A DNA stretch of 21,144 nucleotides from Treponema sp. (GCA_031280065.1 JAITHH010000037.1:1-21144); one strand, 5' to 3'. Shown: positions 1 through 9,754, numbered from the stretch's first letter. Translations and numbers: made by a program. Notes: generated by a model not told the origin, from the letters alone.

Positions 1-101
1 TTGACTTCGTATTTGCCGTAGAGTTCGTTATTGATAACGCCGCTCTGCGCCACAATACCCGCATAGTTTTCGATAAGCGCGCCGCTTTGTTCAGTAGTCA
101 T
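1..101 (-). CDS. N-terminus of probable citrate synthase (cut by window edge)
   Basis: Only the first 33 codons are present, reading leftward from ATG at 101-99; a TAA lies in frame two codons upstream, so this ATG is the likely start. The peptide contains NNELYGKYEV, which resembles the N-terminal segment of clostridial/treponemal-type citrate synthases (pattern ELYxKYxVKRGLR). The enzyme would condense acetyl-CoA and oxaloacetate in the cytoplasm. The resemblance rests on about 12 residues, so the identification is tentative. No convincing ribosome binding site is visible. It lies 127 bp downstream of the nitrogenase-like operon on the same strand, with a large hairpin between them, so it may or may not be co-transcribed. 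Confidence 0.45.
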   Translation of the reverse strand, partial: MTTEQSGALIENYAGIVAQSGVINNELYGKYEV

Positions 102-138
102 GCTTTAAGTGTAGTAGAAGACCGGCGATGGGGCAAGC

Positions 139-172
139 CAAAGCGGATTGCGGGGGCCCGCAATCCGCTTTG
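139..172. terminator. Perfect 16-bp inverted repeat between the nifH-like gene and the citrate synthase gene
   Basis: Arms 139-154 (CAAAGCGGATTGCGGG) and 157-172 are perfect reverse complements with a 2-nt centre. GGG at 131-133 and CCC at 173-175 could extend the stem past a small bulge. No run of T follows on either strand, so it is not a classical intrinsic terminator. It could end or attenuate the D-K-H transcript, stabilise its 3' end, or be a dispersed palindromic repeat. Confidence 0.45.
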
Positions 173-228
173 CCCAAAGTCTTCGCGCATAGAGGCTCAG
201 GGGCATAATGCGCGAACAGCGCCATGCT

Positions 229-2379
<2,151 letters not shown>

Positions 2380-2380
<1 letters not shown>

Positions 2381-3906
2381 TATACCGCCTCCGCCCGCGC
2401 CGCGCTGCCTTGGACGCCGCCCGCCGCTAAAGCGCCTCCGCCTGAAAGCATCGCGTCGTTTTGCTGTTCATACCACCACGCCGTGTAGGGGAGCTTGACC
2501 CGGGACGCGAGATTTTTTTCAAAGCTCCGGTTCTTAATGGTATCGGCCACGTACCGGGCGAAATTCAGCATACCCCGGTAGCCGAAGATCATGTACTCAT
2601 CGGCCACATACACGGCGGCGGTTCCCTGTTTGATTGCCCACACGGTGCTTCCCGGATGGCGCGAGAAGTACAGGTCCGGCTTGCAGCGGTTTATGATGTT
2701 GAGTATTTCGTAGTTCTGCATATCAGCGACACTCAAACTGATATTGGTTTTCAATTCATCCCGCAGGTAGTGCAGCGCGGGGGGAACTTCACCATTGTCG
2801 TATTTGTAGTCATAGTGCCAGGCCGCGGCCCACACCGTCTCGATGCCGAGTTCCGAGAGGACGCGGGAAACTTCGTAGGTGTAGCCGGGTCCCATGCCGA
2901 TAACGGCTCTGAGGCCGGTGAGTTCTTTCTTAATTTCCAGAATGGCGGGAAGATAGCGTTCCCGCTCGCGGCGCAGAAACGCTTCCACTTCCGCCTGTTT
3001 GCCGATGACTTCCCCTATCCCGCGCAGCCAGGTTTCAAAACCGGCGATTCCCATGGAGTTAATCGTGCGGACGTAGGGTACGCCGTACTGTTCTTCAAGC
3101 GCGTTTCCGAGGTAGGTGCCCAGGGTGCCGCAGATGCACACCGTCGCCAGCGATTCAGACAGATGCGACAGTTCTTCTACCGTTGAGTTCATGTACAGAA
3201 ACTGCGGTGTTACGCCGAGTTCTTTGAATATGCCGGTAATTTGCGGGCGCTCACTTTCAAAGAAATTTTTAAAGTTGATGACCGGACGCTTTTCTTTGGG
3301 CGGCTTTACCAGCGTACGGATGACGGCGTGGTCGGCGGCATCAAAGCCGGATGCCCAGATGCGGGACTTAAAACCCTCGCAGTGAATGCTCTCTACCGGG
3401 ATGGGCAGCTCTCCGGCCAGCTCTTCCGCCAGGCTGTCAATGTCCTCGCCGATGACGCCTGACACGCAGGAGGAGGCGATGAACATCGCCTTCGGTTTAT
3501 GCGTGCGGTATGTTTCCAGGGAGATCTCCCGGAGTTTTGAGACCGCGCCGAAGACCGTGTCGTTCTCGTCGATGCCCGTCCCCACCAGCACGGATTTGTT
3601 TTCCGCGCCGATCCGCGCGGCGATTTGCCGGGAGAGTACATTCGTCCCCGCCGCCATCGCGCAGCAGCCCGACGGCCCATGGTAAACCACGGCAATGTCG
3701 CGGATTCCCAGGAGCTGGCCGATAGCGCAGGTCGAGAGGCATAGGCTCGACTGGCTGAAGCAGCGTTCCCGGTTTTTCAGTGTGCCGCAGCAGGAACGGG
3801 TTACCAGATCATCGAGATCGCCCGAATAGCCGGTAATGGAACCGAGCCGCGCCTCACGGGTATTTGCGGCAGGTTTCTTGAGTAGGGTAAGCAGTTTGTC
3901 CGCCAT
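2380..3906 (-). CDS. Nitrogenase component-1-like alpha (D-type) subunit
   Basis: The 508-aa protein is the first gene of the operon, with AAGGA about 5 nt before ATG 3906. P-cluster-type cysteines are Cys60 (STCAIGQL), Cys81 (HGPSGC) and Cys147 (SSCVSGVIGEDI). Cys259, 15 residues before the tyrosine of EEQYGVPY, aligns with the cofactor-binding Cys275 of Azotobacter NifD. Four extra cysteines precede the first ligand (39, 40, 49, 56), and Cys82 and Cys257 each sit beside a ligand. Compared with NifD recalled from memory, Gln191 aligns with Trp184, His195 with Phe188, Arg96 with Asn89, and no histidine follows His417, so the His442 ligand is missing. This indicates an [Fe-S] cofactor enzyme of the group IV nitrogenase-like reductases acting on something other than N2. 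Methylthio-alkane reductase and uncharacterised clades are candidates. The Gly/Ala-rich tail from about 488 looks disordered. Confidence 0.87.
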
Positions 3907-3942
3907 GATTCCTTCCTTCTTTCCTTTTAGGGTATGGGCCCT

Positions 3943-3965
3943 ATTCTTATTAACTTGATAAGAAT
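3943..3965. promoter_or_regulatory. Perfect inverted repeat, probable repressor operator of the nitrogenase-like operon
   Basis: ATTCTTAT (3943-3950) and ATAAGAAT (3958-3965) are exact reverse complements around a 7-nt spacer, a length suited to a dimeric transcription factor. The site overlaps the predicted -10 element and the expected start point near 3954, the classical position for repression. It does not clearly match a regulator box I know. No regulator gene is adjacent, so the protein that binds it is unknown. Confidence 0.6.
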
Positions 3966-3989
3966 AATAAGACTATGGCGTTGTGTCAA
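3961..3989 (-). promoter_or_regulatory. Sigma-70-type promoter for the nitrogenase-like operon
   Basis: Read on the minus strand, a consensus -35 TTGACA (3989-3984) is separated by exactly 17 bp from TATTCT (3966-3961), which matches the -10 consensus at four of six positions. Transcription would start near 3954, about 48 nt upstream of the D-like ATG at 3906. The overlapping operator suggests a strong promoter that is switched off by default. The remaining intergenic space up to the riboswitch at 4207 holds a G+C-rich block. Confidence 0.65.
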
Positions 3990-4035
3990 GCCGTTCCGCA
4001 GGGGCGATGCCCACTGTCAACAACTTAAGAAGATT

Positions 4036-4130
4036 ACAGGGGGCACCCCCCTCGCTCCAGCCCTGCGGGCTTCCGCTGCCCCCCGGCGGGGGTGTGGGGG
4101 CAGGGCCCCCGCCTAACAACCGCGCCCCCC
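4036..4130. repeat. G+C-rich palindromic intergenic block
   Basis: This stretch between the divergent nitrogenase-like and YhhQ genes is dominated by runs of G and C. CTGCCCCC (4076-4083) and GGGGGCAG (4096-4103) form a perfect 8-bp stem with a 12-nt loop, and GGGGGCACCCCC nearby is also self-complementary. A related pattern (GGGGGCTCCGTGCCCC) recurs after lon near 19520. It has no open frame with codon-like composition. It could be a dispersed repeat family or a structured untranslated region. Confidence 0.45.
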
Positions 4131-4206
4131 GCTTGCCGGACGCTTCCGTTTGTGCTACATTGAAGCCCGGCGGTTCCAGCGGCAGGGCCGCCTTGGTACA
4201 AGCCGC

Positions 4207-4244
4207 GGCGGTCATCCTGTTACCCGCCTTACCAAAACAAGGAG
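4207..4244 (+). ncRNA. preQ1-I riboswitch candidate
   Basis: A short hairpin GGCGG (4207-4211)/CCGCC (4224-4228) encloses a 12-nt C/U-rich loop and is followed by an A-rich tail ending ACCAAAACAAGGAG. The loop segment CCTGT (4216-4220) can pair with ACAAGG (4237-4242) in the tail, leaving one A unpaired, which gives the H-type pseudoknot of class I preQ1 aptamers. The tail AAAACAAGG closely matches the known aptamer tail. The Shine-Dalgarno AAGGAG lies inside the pseudoknot and 6 nt before ATG 4251, so ligand binding would block translation initiation. The downstream gene encodes a queuosine-precursor transporter, the expected target. Confidence 0.75.
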
Positions 4245-4250
4245 TCTTCT

Positions 4251-4982
4251 ATGCCGGAACGTTCTGCCGGTTCTTTCCGTTACCTCGACCTGATCACGGC
4301 CTTCTTCGTAACAATCCTCATCATCAGTAATGTGGCGTCCTCGGCCAAGATCATCGATCTGGGGTTCTCCCTCTTCGGCGTCCCCCTGGCCTTTGACGGG
4401 GGAACCCTCCTCTTCCCCATTTCCTACGTCTTTGGGGACATCCTCACCGAAGTCTACGGCTTTCGGGCCTCCCGCCGGGTCATCTGGACGGGCTTTGCGG
4501 CGCTGGCCCTGGCCTGTCTGCTCTTCTTCCTGCTCCGCGTCCTCCCCGCCGAGGAAGCCTGGGAGCGTTCCGCCGGGAGCGCCGCCTACGACGCGATCCT
4601 GGGGGGGATGAGCACGGGGGGCATCGCCCTGGCGAGTCTCTTGGGCTACTGGGTAGGTGAATTTGCCAATTCCGTCACCCTGTCCCGGCTCAAGGTACTG
4701 ATGAAAGGCAAGATGCTCTGGGTAAGAACCATCGGCAGCACCCTTATCGGTGAGGGCCTGGACAGCCTGGTCTTTGTGTTTATCGCCAGCCTGACGGGGG
4801 TCTTTGCCTGGGAACTTTTCCTGACCCTCGCGCTGACCAACTACCTCATCAAGTGCGCGGTGGAGGCGCTGATGACGCCCCTCACCTACCTCGTCTCAGG
4901 GGCGCTGAAAAAAGCCGAAGGGATTGACGTCTACGACCGGGACATCCGCTTTAATCCCTTTCGGGTTTCCAGCAGTGTATGA
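4251..4982 (+). CDS. yhhQ: YhhQ-family queuosine precursor transporter
   Basis: The 243-aa integral membrane protein has about six hydrophobic segments and the family signature region FPISYVFGDILTEVYGF (about residues 56-72), followed by the ANSVTLSRLKVLMKGK loop and RTIGSTLIGEGLDSLVF. The family (VUT/COG1738) imports preQ0 or preQ1 across the cytoplasmic membrane for tRNA queuosine synthesis. The start ATG follows AAGGAG at 6 nt, and this ribosome site is embedded in a preQ1-I-like aptamer, which supports the substrate assignment. No queuosine biosynthetic gene lies in the window, so the cell may rely on salvage or encode synthesis elsewhere. Confidence 0.88.
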   Translation: MPERSAGSFRYLDLITAFFVTILIISNVASSAKIIDLGFSLFGVPLAFDGGTLLFPISYVFGDILTEVYGFRASRRVIWTGFAALALACLLFFLLRVLPAEEAWERSAGSAAYDAILGGMSTGGIALASLLGYWVGEFANSVTLSRLKVLMKGKMLWVRTIGSTLIGEGLDSLVFVFIASLTGVFAWELFLTLALTNYLIKCAVEALMTPLTYLVSGALKKAEGIDVYDRDIRFNPFRVSSSV

Positions 4983-5167
4983 TTGATGAAAGGGGGACCA
5001 GGGGATTCGTAAGGCCGCTGAAAGGGCAGCGTAAAATATTTTTTACGTATTTGGAAAAGCGCGGCGAGGCTTCCCCCGTTTGCTGTAACAGGGGGCTGGG
5101 GCGGTATATCCCGGCGGCTGAACTTCCGCCAGCTTTAGAAACGCGAAAATTTTACGATACTATCAAT

Positions 5168-6319
5168 ATGAATATCTTTTTATCATTCTTTCCCCGCCCA
5201 ATGGTGTCCCGCCTAATGGCGGGACGTTTCCCCCAAACAGGGGCTCTGCTCGCTATGATAGCGTGTCTGCTCGTCTCATGCCGTTCCGCCCCCCAGCAGT
5301 CGGCACCGGCGCCGGAGGAAGTTATTCCGCATCAGGCCCCGGTCGAAGACATGGCAGCGGAAGTTCCCGAAGAGGCTGGCCCCGAAGAAGAAGAACCTGA
5401 TTTGACGGATATGGATATTGCGGACCTGCCCGTATCCTCTTTCCGGGAAATTTGGGCGTATCTGGTGGACGGCAGGGAACAGTCCCTGAAAGCAAACTAT
5501 CCGCTTACGGATGTGGGCTATTTCGGCGCGGAAATAGACGCATACGGCCAGTTAACCGGCGTACCCAATCCCCGGAAAATCGCCTTTTTTCCGGGCCGCA
5601 AGCACATGGTGGTGGCCTGTAACGGTCGTGCCCTGACCCACTTTGTACTGGAGCCGGACAGCCGGACCAGGCGGCAGATCATCACGAGCCTCGTGGAGGC
5701 CGCCGCGGGATTTGACGGCCTCCAGATCGATTTTGAGCAGGTCCCCGCCAGAGACGGCCCGGCTTTTCGCAGTTTCCTTGCCGAACTGCGGGAGAAACTG
5801 CGCGGGAAATCTCTCACTATCGCCCTTCCCGCGCGCTCCCGGACCCTGGATAACGATGTGTACGACTACCGCAAGATACTTCCCTTGGTGGATAGAATTC
5901 TGGTCATGGCCTATGACGAACACTGGTCTACCAGTGCGCCGGGCCCCATCGCTTCAATGGCCTGGTGCCGGAGAGTTGCGGCCTACGCCTTGGAAACGGT
6001 AGGCGCTGAAAAACTCATCATGGGACTTCCTTTTTATGGCCGGACCTGGGGGGATGTTAATGTATTTAAAGCTTTTATCTATTCGAGTATGCAGCGGATC
6101 ATCGCCGAAAACAAAGTAACGGAAATCCGCCGGGAAGAGGGCATTCCGAACTTCACCTACCAAATTCCCCTGACCGTTACCGCCTATTATGAGGACGCTT
6201 ATTCGCTGGCAACACGGCTGAATATGTACCGTACGATGCGCGTCCGCGCCGTTGGTTTCTGGTCGCTGGGCCAGGAAACGCCCGCAGTCTGGAAGCTGTT
6301 GAACCTTACCGCCGACTGA
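5168..6319 (+). CDS. GH18-domain lipoprotein (YaaH/YdhD-like glycosidase)
   Basis: From ATG 5168 the protein has 383 residues. A hydrophobic stretch GALLAMIACLLVSC ends in a lipobox with Cys38 as the lipidation site, followed by a Pro/Glu-rich acidic linker (residues about 40-80). The rest is a family 18 glycoside hydrolase fold with DGLQIDFEQ at 183-191, where Glu190 fits the catalytic acid of DGxxxDxE, and LVMAYDEHW near 245. The relatives most like it are peptidoglycan or glucosamine-linked polymer hydrolases; the substrate is inferred to lie in the periplasm or cell wall. The start is uncertain: ATGs at 5201 and 5216 give tighter signal peptides, and none of the candidates has a clear ribosome site. 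The open frame extends back to 4979, but that would bury the signal peptide about 90 residues in. Confidence 0.8.
   Translation: MNIFLSFFPRPMVSRLMAGRFPQTGALLAMIACLLVSCRSAPQQSAPAPEEVIPHQAPVEDMAAEVPEEAGPEEEEPDLTDMDIADLPVSSFREIWAYLVDGREQSLKANYPLTDVGYFGAEIDAYGQLTGVPNPRKIAFFPGRKHMVVACNGRALTHFVLEPDSRTRRQIITSLVEAAAGFDGLQIDFEQVPARDGPAFRSFLAELREKLRGKSLTIALPARSRTLDNDVYDYRKILPLVDRILVMAYDEHWSTSAPGPIASMAWCRRVAAYALETVGAEKLIMGLPFYGRTWGDVNVFKAFIYSSMQRIIAENKVTEIRREEGIPNFTYQIPLTVTAYYEDAYSLATRLNMYRTMRVRAVGFWSLGQETPAVWKLLNLTAD
5206..5225. repeat. 8-bp stem hairpin at the signal-peptide end of the lipoprotein gene
   Basis: GTCCCGCC (5206-5213) and GGCGGGAC (5218-5225) form a perfect stem around TAAT. The candidate start codon at 5216 straddles the end of the loop and the first base pair of the stem, so the hairpin could hide that start or act as a leader structure if translation starts downstream of 5168. 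Confidence 0.4.
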
Positions 6320-6376
6320 CGGTTCCCGCGCTCATCTATCAGGAATTGAACCGCAGAGGTGAAGAAGGAACGGCCC

Positions 6377-7057
6377 TCAAACAGCGCTGCCGGTTATCAG
6401 TTTGAGTTCCGCGTCGCTCTTCCGCAGATAGAGCGGCCCGTCATCAGGCCCGTCCGCGCCGTTCGCTAAATAACCGGCGCGGGCCGCCTCCAGCAATTCC
6501 CGCGCCCGGCCCTGCCGGTGGGCGCTGTCTACCGCAAGCCGGTCCCCGAATGGGCCGAGCCGCGTTTTCAGGAGCGGGGCGTCCGGCCCGGTGAGCAGGA
6601 CAGGGCCCCCGGTTTCGGCCAAGCGGGCGGCAAGGGAGTCAGGGGATTCGTCCAGGTAGGGGGAAAGCCGTTCCCCGCGCCGGTAGAGGGCGGCAAAGAA
6701 GCGGCCCTGCTTTGCGTCAATAACCGGGACCGCCAAGCCGGGATGCGCCGCCAAAGACGCAGCCATGCAATCCAGCGTGGGAACCGATACCAGGGGAATT
6801 CCAAGGGCCAGGGACAGGGCTTTGGCTGCGGCAAAGCCGATGCGGAGCCCGGTAAAAGAGCCGGGCCCCCGCATACAGCCCGTCAATTCCAGGTCTTGAG
6901 CCCGCAAACCGGCGGCACGGAGCAGACTGTCCGCCATGTCCAGCAGGACTTCAGCATGACGCAGGCCGGTATCGGATTCCAAGTATTGGGTACTGCCGGC
7001 CCCGGAAAGGGCCAGGGATATGACGGAGGCCGCCGTATCAAACACCAAAATATTCAT
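6377..7057 (-). CDS. tsaB: TsaB, tRNA t6A modification protein
   Basis: The 226-aa protein has the ASKHA-fold N-terminus MNILVFDTAASVISLAL and the family motif GPGSFTGLRIGFAAAKAL near residues 65-82, and is near the usual length (E. coli TsaB 231). TsaB is the inactive paralogue that partners TsaD and TsaE to attach threonylcarbamoyl to A37 of ANN-decoding tRNAs in the cytoplasm. Its start overlaps the end of tsaE by 20 bp, so the two are translationally coupled. It is the last gene of the flagellar-locus transcript and converges with the GH18 gene. Only 57 bp separate the two stops, where I see no strong terminator, only a weak CGGTTC/GAACCG pair. Confidence 0.92.
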   Translation of the reverse strand: MNILVFDTAASVISLALSGAGSTQYLESDTGLRHAEVLLDMADSLLRAAGLRAQDLELTGCMRGPGSFTGLRIGFAAAKALSLALGIPLVSVPTLDCMAASLAAHPGLAVPVIDAKQGRFFAALYRRGERLSPYLDESPDSLAARLAETGGPVLLTGPDAPLLKTRLGPFGDRLAVDSAHRQGRARELLEAARAGYLANGADGPDDGPLYLRKSDAELKLITGSAV

Positions 7058-7535
7058 AAAGCCCCCCTAGCTTGGTAAGAAAGGCGGGCGGCCCGGACAG
7101 GCGGATAGCCCGCCGTTCTCCCTCCAGGAGCGCTATTTCGACGGTAAGGGCCCCGGCGGGAATCGAGGCGGGGATGCGCTCGCTCCATTCGATGAGCGAA
7201 ATTCCGTCCCCGTACAGGAATTCAGCCCCGCCCAGGGCCTCGAAGTCCTCGTCTCCCTGAAGGCGGTAAGCATCGATGTGGTACAGGGGGAGCGTCCCCG
7301 CGTATTCGGCAATGATGGTATAGGTCGGAGAAGTAACTTCCTCCGGTATTCCCAGGCCCCTGGCTATCCCCTTGGCAAAGCAGGTCTTACCCGCGCCCAA
7401 GGTCCCCCGCAGGGCGATCACGCTGCCCGGCGGCAAGAGCGGCGCTATCCGCTCACCCAGGGCCATTGTTTCTTCCGGGGATGATGAAACAAAACGCGGC
7501 TCAGACAGGCAGTTTTCCCCGGTCGGACAGGTCAT
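7038..7535 (-). CDS. tsaE: TsaE, ATPase of the tRNA t6A complex
   Basis: The 165-aa P-loop protein has Walker A GTLGAGKT at residues 44-51, then SPTYTI (69-74), the YHIDAYRL segment (85-92) and SLIEWSER (113-120), all hallmarks of TsaE/YjeE. It hydrolyses ATP to reset the TsaB-TsaD complex. The start at 7535 gives the usual 25 residues before the conserved LGERIAPLL helix, and overlaps the upstream 87-aa gene by 35 bp. The overlap with tsaB downstream makes a continuous translational chain. The same association of tsaE-tsaB with the fliD region is known from Treponema pallidum as I recall. Confidence 0.93.
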   Translation of the reverse strand: MTCPTGENCLSEPRFVSSSPEETMALGERIAPLLPPGSVIALRGTLGAGKTCFAKGIARGLGIPEEVTSPTYTIIAEYAGTLPLYHIDAYRLQGDEDFEALGGAEFLYGDGISLIEWSERIPASIPAGALTVEIALLEGERRAIRLSGPPAFLTKLGGLYEYFGV

Positions 7536-7764
7536 TGATGTGCTTTTTTATTTCCTTTATTAAGGGCACGAGCGGATAATCAACCGGCTGAGCCAAGGCA
7601 GCGGTAATCGCCTTGACGCCGGTCGGCATGGTCTCGACGGTAAAATCGAGCTGCCGTTCCACGGTGGTATTCATCAAATCCAAAACAAGAACGCCGGAAT
7701 AAAACATCCGGTAATAGATGGGAACATCCTTGCGTATAATGTCTTTTATTTGAATGACCTTCAT
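7501..7764 (-). CDS. Conserved small hypothetical protein between PilZ and tsaE
   Basis: The 87-aa protein starts MKVIQIKDIIRKDVP and ends in a Lys/Asp-rich stretch (LIKEIKKHINDLSDRGK). It has no signal peptide, membrane segment or cysteine. AGGA lies 9 nt before ATG 7764, the PilZ gene ends 32 bp upstream, and tsaE begins inside its 3' end. I do not recognise a domain. The central YYRMFYSGVLVLDLMN suggests a compact alpha/beta fold. Its tight placement in a flagellar operon suggests a coding gene rather than a shadow frame, and a flagellar or regulatory role is a guess from neighbours only. Confidence 0.75.
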   Translation of the reverse strand: MKVIQIKDIIRKDVPIYYRMFYSGVLVLDLMNTTVERQLDFTVETMPTGVKAITAALAQPVDYPLVPLIKEIKKHINDLSDRGKLPV

Positions 7765-7796
7765 TGCTTTATCCTATCCCGTTCTGTAAAACCGCG

Positions 7797-8909
7797 TCAA
7801 TCGGTGTACTCAAAGACCATCGCGCCGATGGCATTCATCGCCTTTCTGGGCACTTTGATAAACTTGACGTGCATAATGGTAACGCTGCCGCTCTGGTTGA
7901 TCCGTATCACCTGCCCCAGGACCGCCGCAGCCGGCGTCATCTGTATATCGGCTTTTATGCTCGTACCGGCGTTGATGTTCCCATTGGTCTTGATACAGCA
8001 GCCCCCTGCGGAAATATTCACTACCGTCCCCGATCCCGGCTGACCTGCGGCCCGTATGGCCGTTTTCTTGCCCTTGCCCCCTCCCTCGATCCTGACCGGC
8101 CTATACGAACAGGGGATGCCCACCTGCCGCCGGCGGAATTTCCGCTGGGACTTCTTCTTCTTCGGCGCCGCAAGGCTGATCTTGACCGTCTGGCTTCCGT
8201 TGGCGCTGGAAACTTCAGTAACCTGACCGTCTACCAAGAAGTGTTTGCTCGGCGAAGCGGAAATCGAGAGGGAGACCGGCGCCCCGCCCGCCAGCTTGAC
8301 CGGCCCCCGGTCGCTTTGCGGACAACTGGTCGTTATCTTCGCGCCGTTGGCCTCGATGATCTTTACCGGGTAGCTCTCCTCGCCCAAGACGAGCGCCGCG
8401 GCCATGTTCTCCTTGATAGGCGGAATGCCTCCCGCAGCGGCAAGATTATGAGCATAATCAGCGGCGTTCCGTATCGAGAAGAGCAAGGCGATGCGGCTTT
8501 GCGTCTCCGCCTCATTCGAGGACTCCCGCTCAAAGCGCCGGTATGTGTTTTTGAAGTGCTTATCCAGCACCGCCGGGGTTCCCATGACCATCGCCGGATT
8601 ACTGACCCCCTCGGCCTTGAAGACCGATTCCAAGAGATTGGTCTGTTCTTTGTTGAGGCCGTAGGCGTGGGCCACCTGGTGAAACACCACCGGGTTGAAC
8701 TTCCGGGCGCCTTTAGCCCCGTCTTCGGCAGGCTTGCCGAGGCGGATTCCCGTGTCGCCGATACCGACTTTCTTGATATTGAGCGCTACCAGAATCAGCA
8801 CGATGATTCCGATCACCACGGCAAGCAGGATCGCCCCCAGGATATCATCATCTTTAAACCACTTAATATCAGTGATTCTCATTTGCAGCAATAAAAGATG
8901 ATTCATCAT
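7797..8909 (-). CDS. Membrane-anchored PilZ-domain protein, c-di-GMP effector candidate
   Basis: The 370-aa protein has one transmembrane segment at about 23-43 (DILGAILLAVVIGIIVLILV), a helical cytoplasmic region to about 150, a YcgR-N-like beta region (about 165-250) and a C-terminal PilZ domain. The domain carries RKFRR at 256-260 (RxxxR) and NISAGG at 298-303 ([D/N]xSxxG), the two c-di-GMP binding motifs, so ligand binding is likely intact. A basic run KKKK precedes them. Proteins of this kind tune flagellar motors or motility in response to c-di-GMP. AAGGAG lies 6 nt before ATG 8909, and the start overlaps the stop of the upstream gene by 4 bp. Its place downstream of fliD supports a motility role. 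Confidence 0.85.
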   Translation of the reverse strand: MMNHLLLLQMRITDIKWFKDDDILGAILLAVVIGIIVLILVALNIKKVGIGDTGIRLGKPAEDGAKGARKFNPVVFHQVAHAYGLNKEQTNLLESVFKAEGVSNPAMVMGTPAVLDKHFKNTYRRFERESSNEAETQSRIALLFSIRNAADYAHNLAAAGGIPPIKENMAAALVLGEESYPVKIIEANGAKITTSCPQSDRGPVKLAGGAPVSLSISASPSKHFLVDGQVTEVSSANGSQTVKISLAAPKKKKSQRKFRRRQVGIPCSYRPVRIEGGGKGKKTAIRAAGQPGSGTVVNISAGGCCIKTNGNINAGTSIKADIQMTPAAAVLGQVIRINQSGSVTIMHVKFIKVPRKAMNAIGAMVFEYTD

Positions 8910-9730
8910 ACTGCGCTCCTTGCCGGGCTTTGGGAGAGGGAAGCGTTCAAAGCAGCGTAAAAGGCGCGCAGGCGGGGGGCTAATTCATATTCCGCCAAAT
9001 CGCCTATCAGTACCGTATCTTTTAACGTATACGCTTCCAACAGTTTCCTGACCGCCGCGCCGAATTCGTCCATCAGCGCGGAAAGCGCTCCAGGGGATGC
9101 ATCCCGCGAGGGGAGGAGTCCGGTTAAACGGAAAAGTTTCTCCGCAGCGGTGGAAAAAAGCGCCGCCGTTTCAGCGGCCCGGCCGTCCTTGCCGGTTTGC
9201 ATATCCAGGGGCAGTTCCTCAAGCCGCACCGCAATCGCCGAAACAACGCTCTCCAGCGCGGCAAGTTCTTCGCAGGGGCTCCGCAGTTCCCGGAGCCGTT
9301 CATCAACCAGCACACTCAGGGCCTCCGGCGCGGACGCGGCCTGCTTCGTCAGCATACCGGACAGCTCCGGCATCTCGGATGCCAGGAACCCCGCGGCTGC
9401 GCTCCCCTCCCAGTTTTTGAGCAGCGCGCCCCGCTCCGAAGGCACGGCAACATGGAGGACCTGGAGCAGGGCGCGGGCGTCTTCCAGGGCCTCCTCCAGC
9501 AGCCGCGCCCGGGTACCGGTTTTGACCTCAAACAGCCGGACATCCGCAATATCCCGCGCAAACACGGCGGGAACCGCGTCAGCGCCCACCGGCTCCCCGT
9601 CAATCTCCAGCCCGCAAATGCGGATTCCCGCGCCTTGGAGCCAGCGCTCCAGGCCTGCGGCGACCTCTCCCACAGTCCGCTCATCTTCCAGGGTGATGTC
9701 CGCCGCCGTTCCGTTTATCCTGATTTCCAT
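8906..9730 (-). CDS. Hypothetical protein of the fliD-PilZ interval with possible beta-grasp N-terminus
   Basis: From ATG 9730 the protein has 274 residues. GAGG lies 9 nt upstream. An in-frame GTG at 9754 directly abuts the fliD stop and is a less likely start. The N-terminal 75 residues (EIRINGTAADITLEDERTVGEVA... LEIDGEPV) have the alternating strand-helix-strand pattern of ubiquitin-like or ThiS-like beta-grasp domains. The remainder is a long Ala/Leu/Glu-rich helical region without membrane segments or a signal. No family name comes to mind. The gene appears to correspond to the hypothetical gene in the same place in T. pallidum. Coupling to the PilZ gene by a 4-bp overlap suggests a flagellar or motility accessory role. 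Confidence 0.75.
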   Translation of the reverse strand: MEIRINGTAADITLEDERTVGEVAAGLERWLQGAGIRICGLEIDGEPVGADAVPAVFARDIADVRLFEVKTGTRARLLEEALEDARALLQVLHVAVPSERGALLKNWEGSAAAGFLASEMPELSGMLTKQAASAPEALSVLVDERLRELRSPCEELAALESVVSAIAVRLEELPLDMQTGKDGRAAETAALFSTAAEKLFRLTGLLPSRDASPGALSALMDEFGAAVRKLLEAYTLKDTVLIGDLAEYELAPRLRAFYAALNASLSQSPARSAV

Positions 9731-9754
9731 AACGCGCGTCCTCATCCCCTTCAC

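Noticed and set aside
4979..5167. Upstream extension of the GH18 lipoprotein to ATG 4979
   Set aside because: It would place the signal peptide about 90 residues from the N-terminus, and there is no ribosome site before 4979 despite the ATGA overlap with the transporter stop.
7764..8894. 376-codon open frame antisense to the PilZ gene
   Set aside because: Composition is Arg/Asp/His-rich with no recognisable domain, and the opposite strand encodes a convincing membrane PilZ protein.
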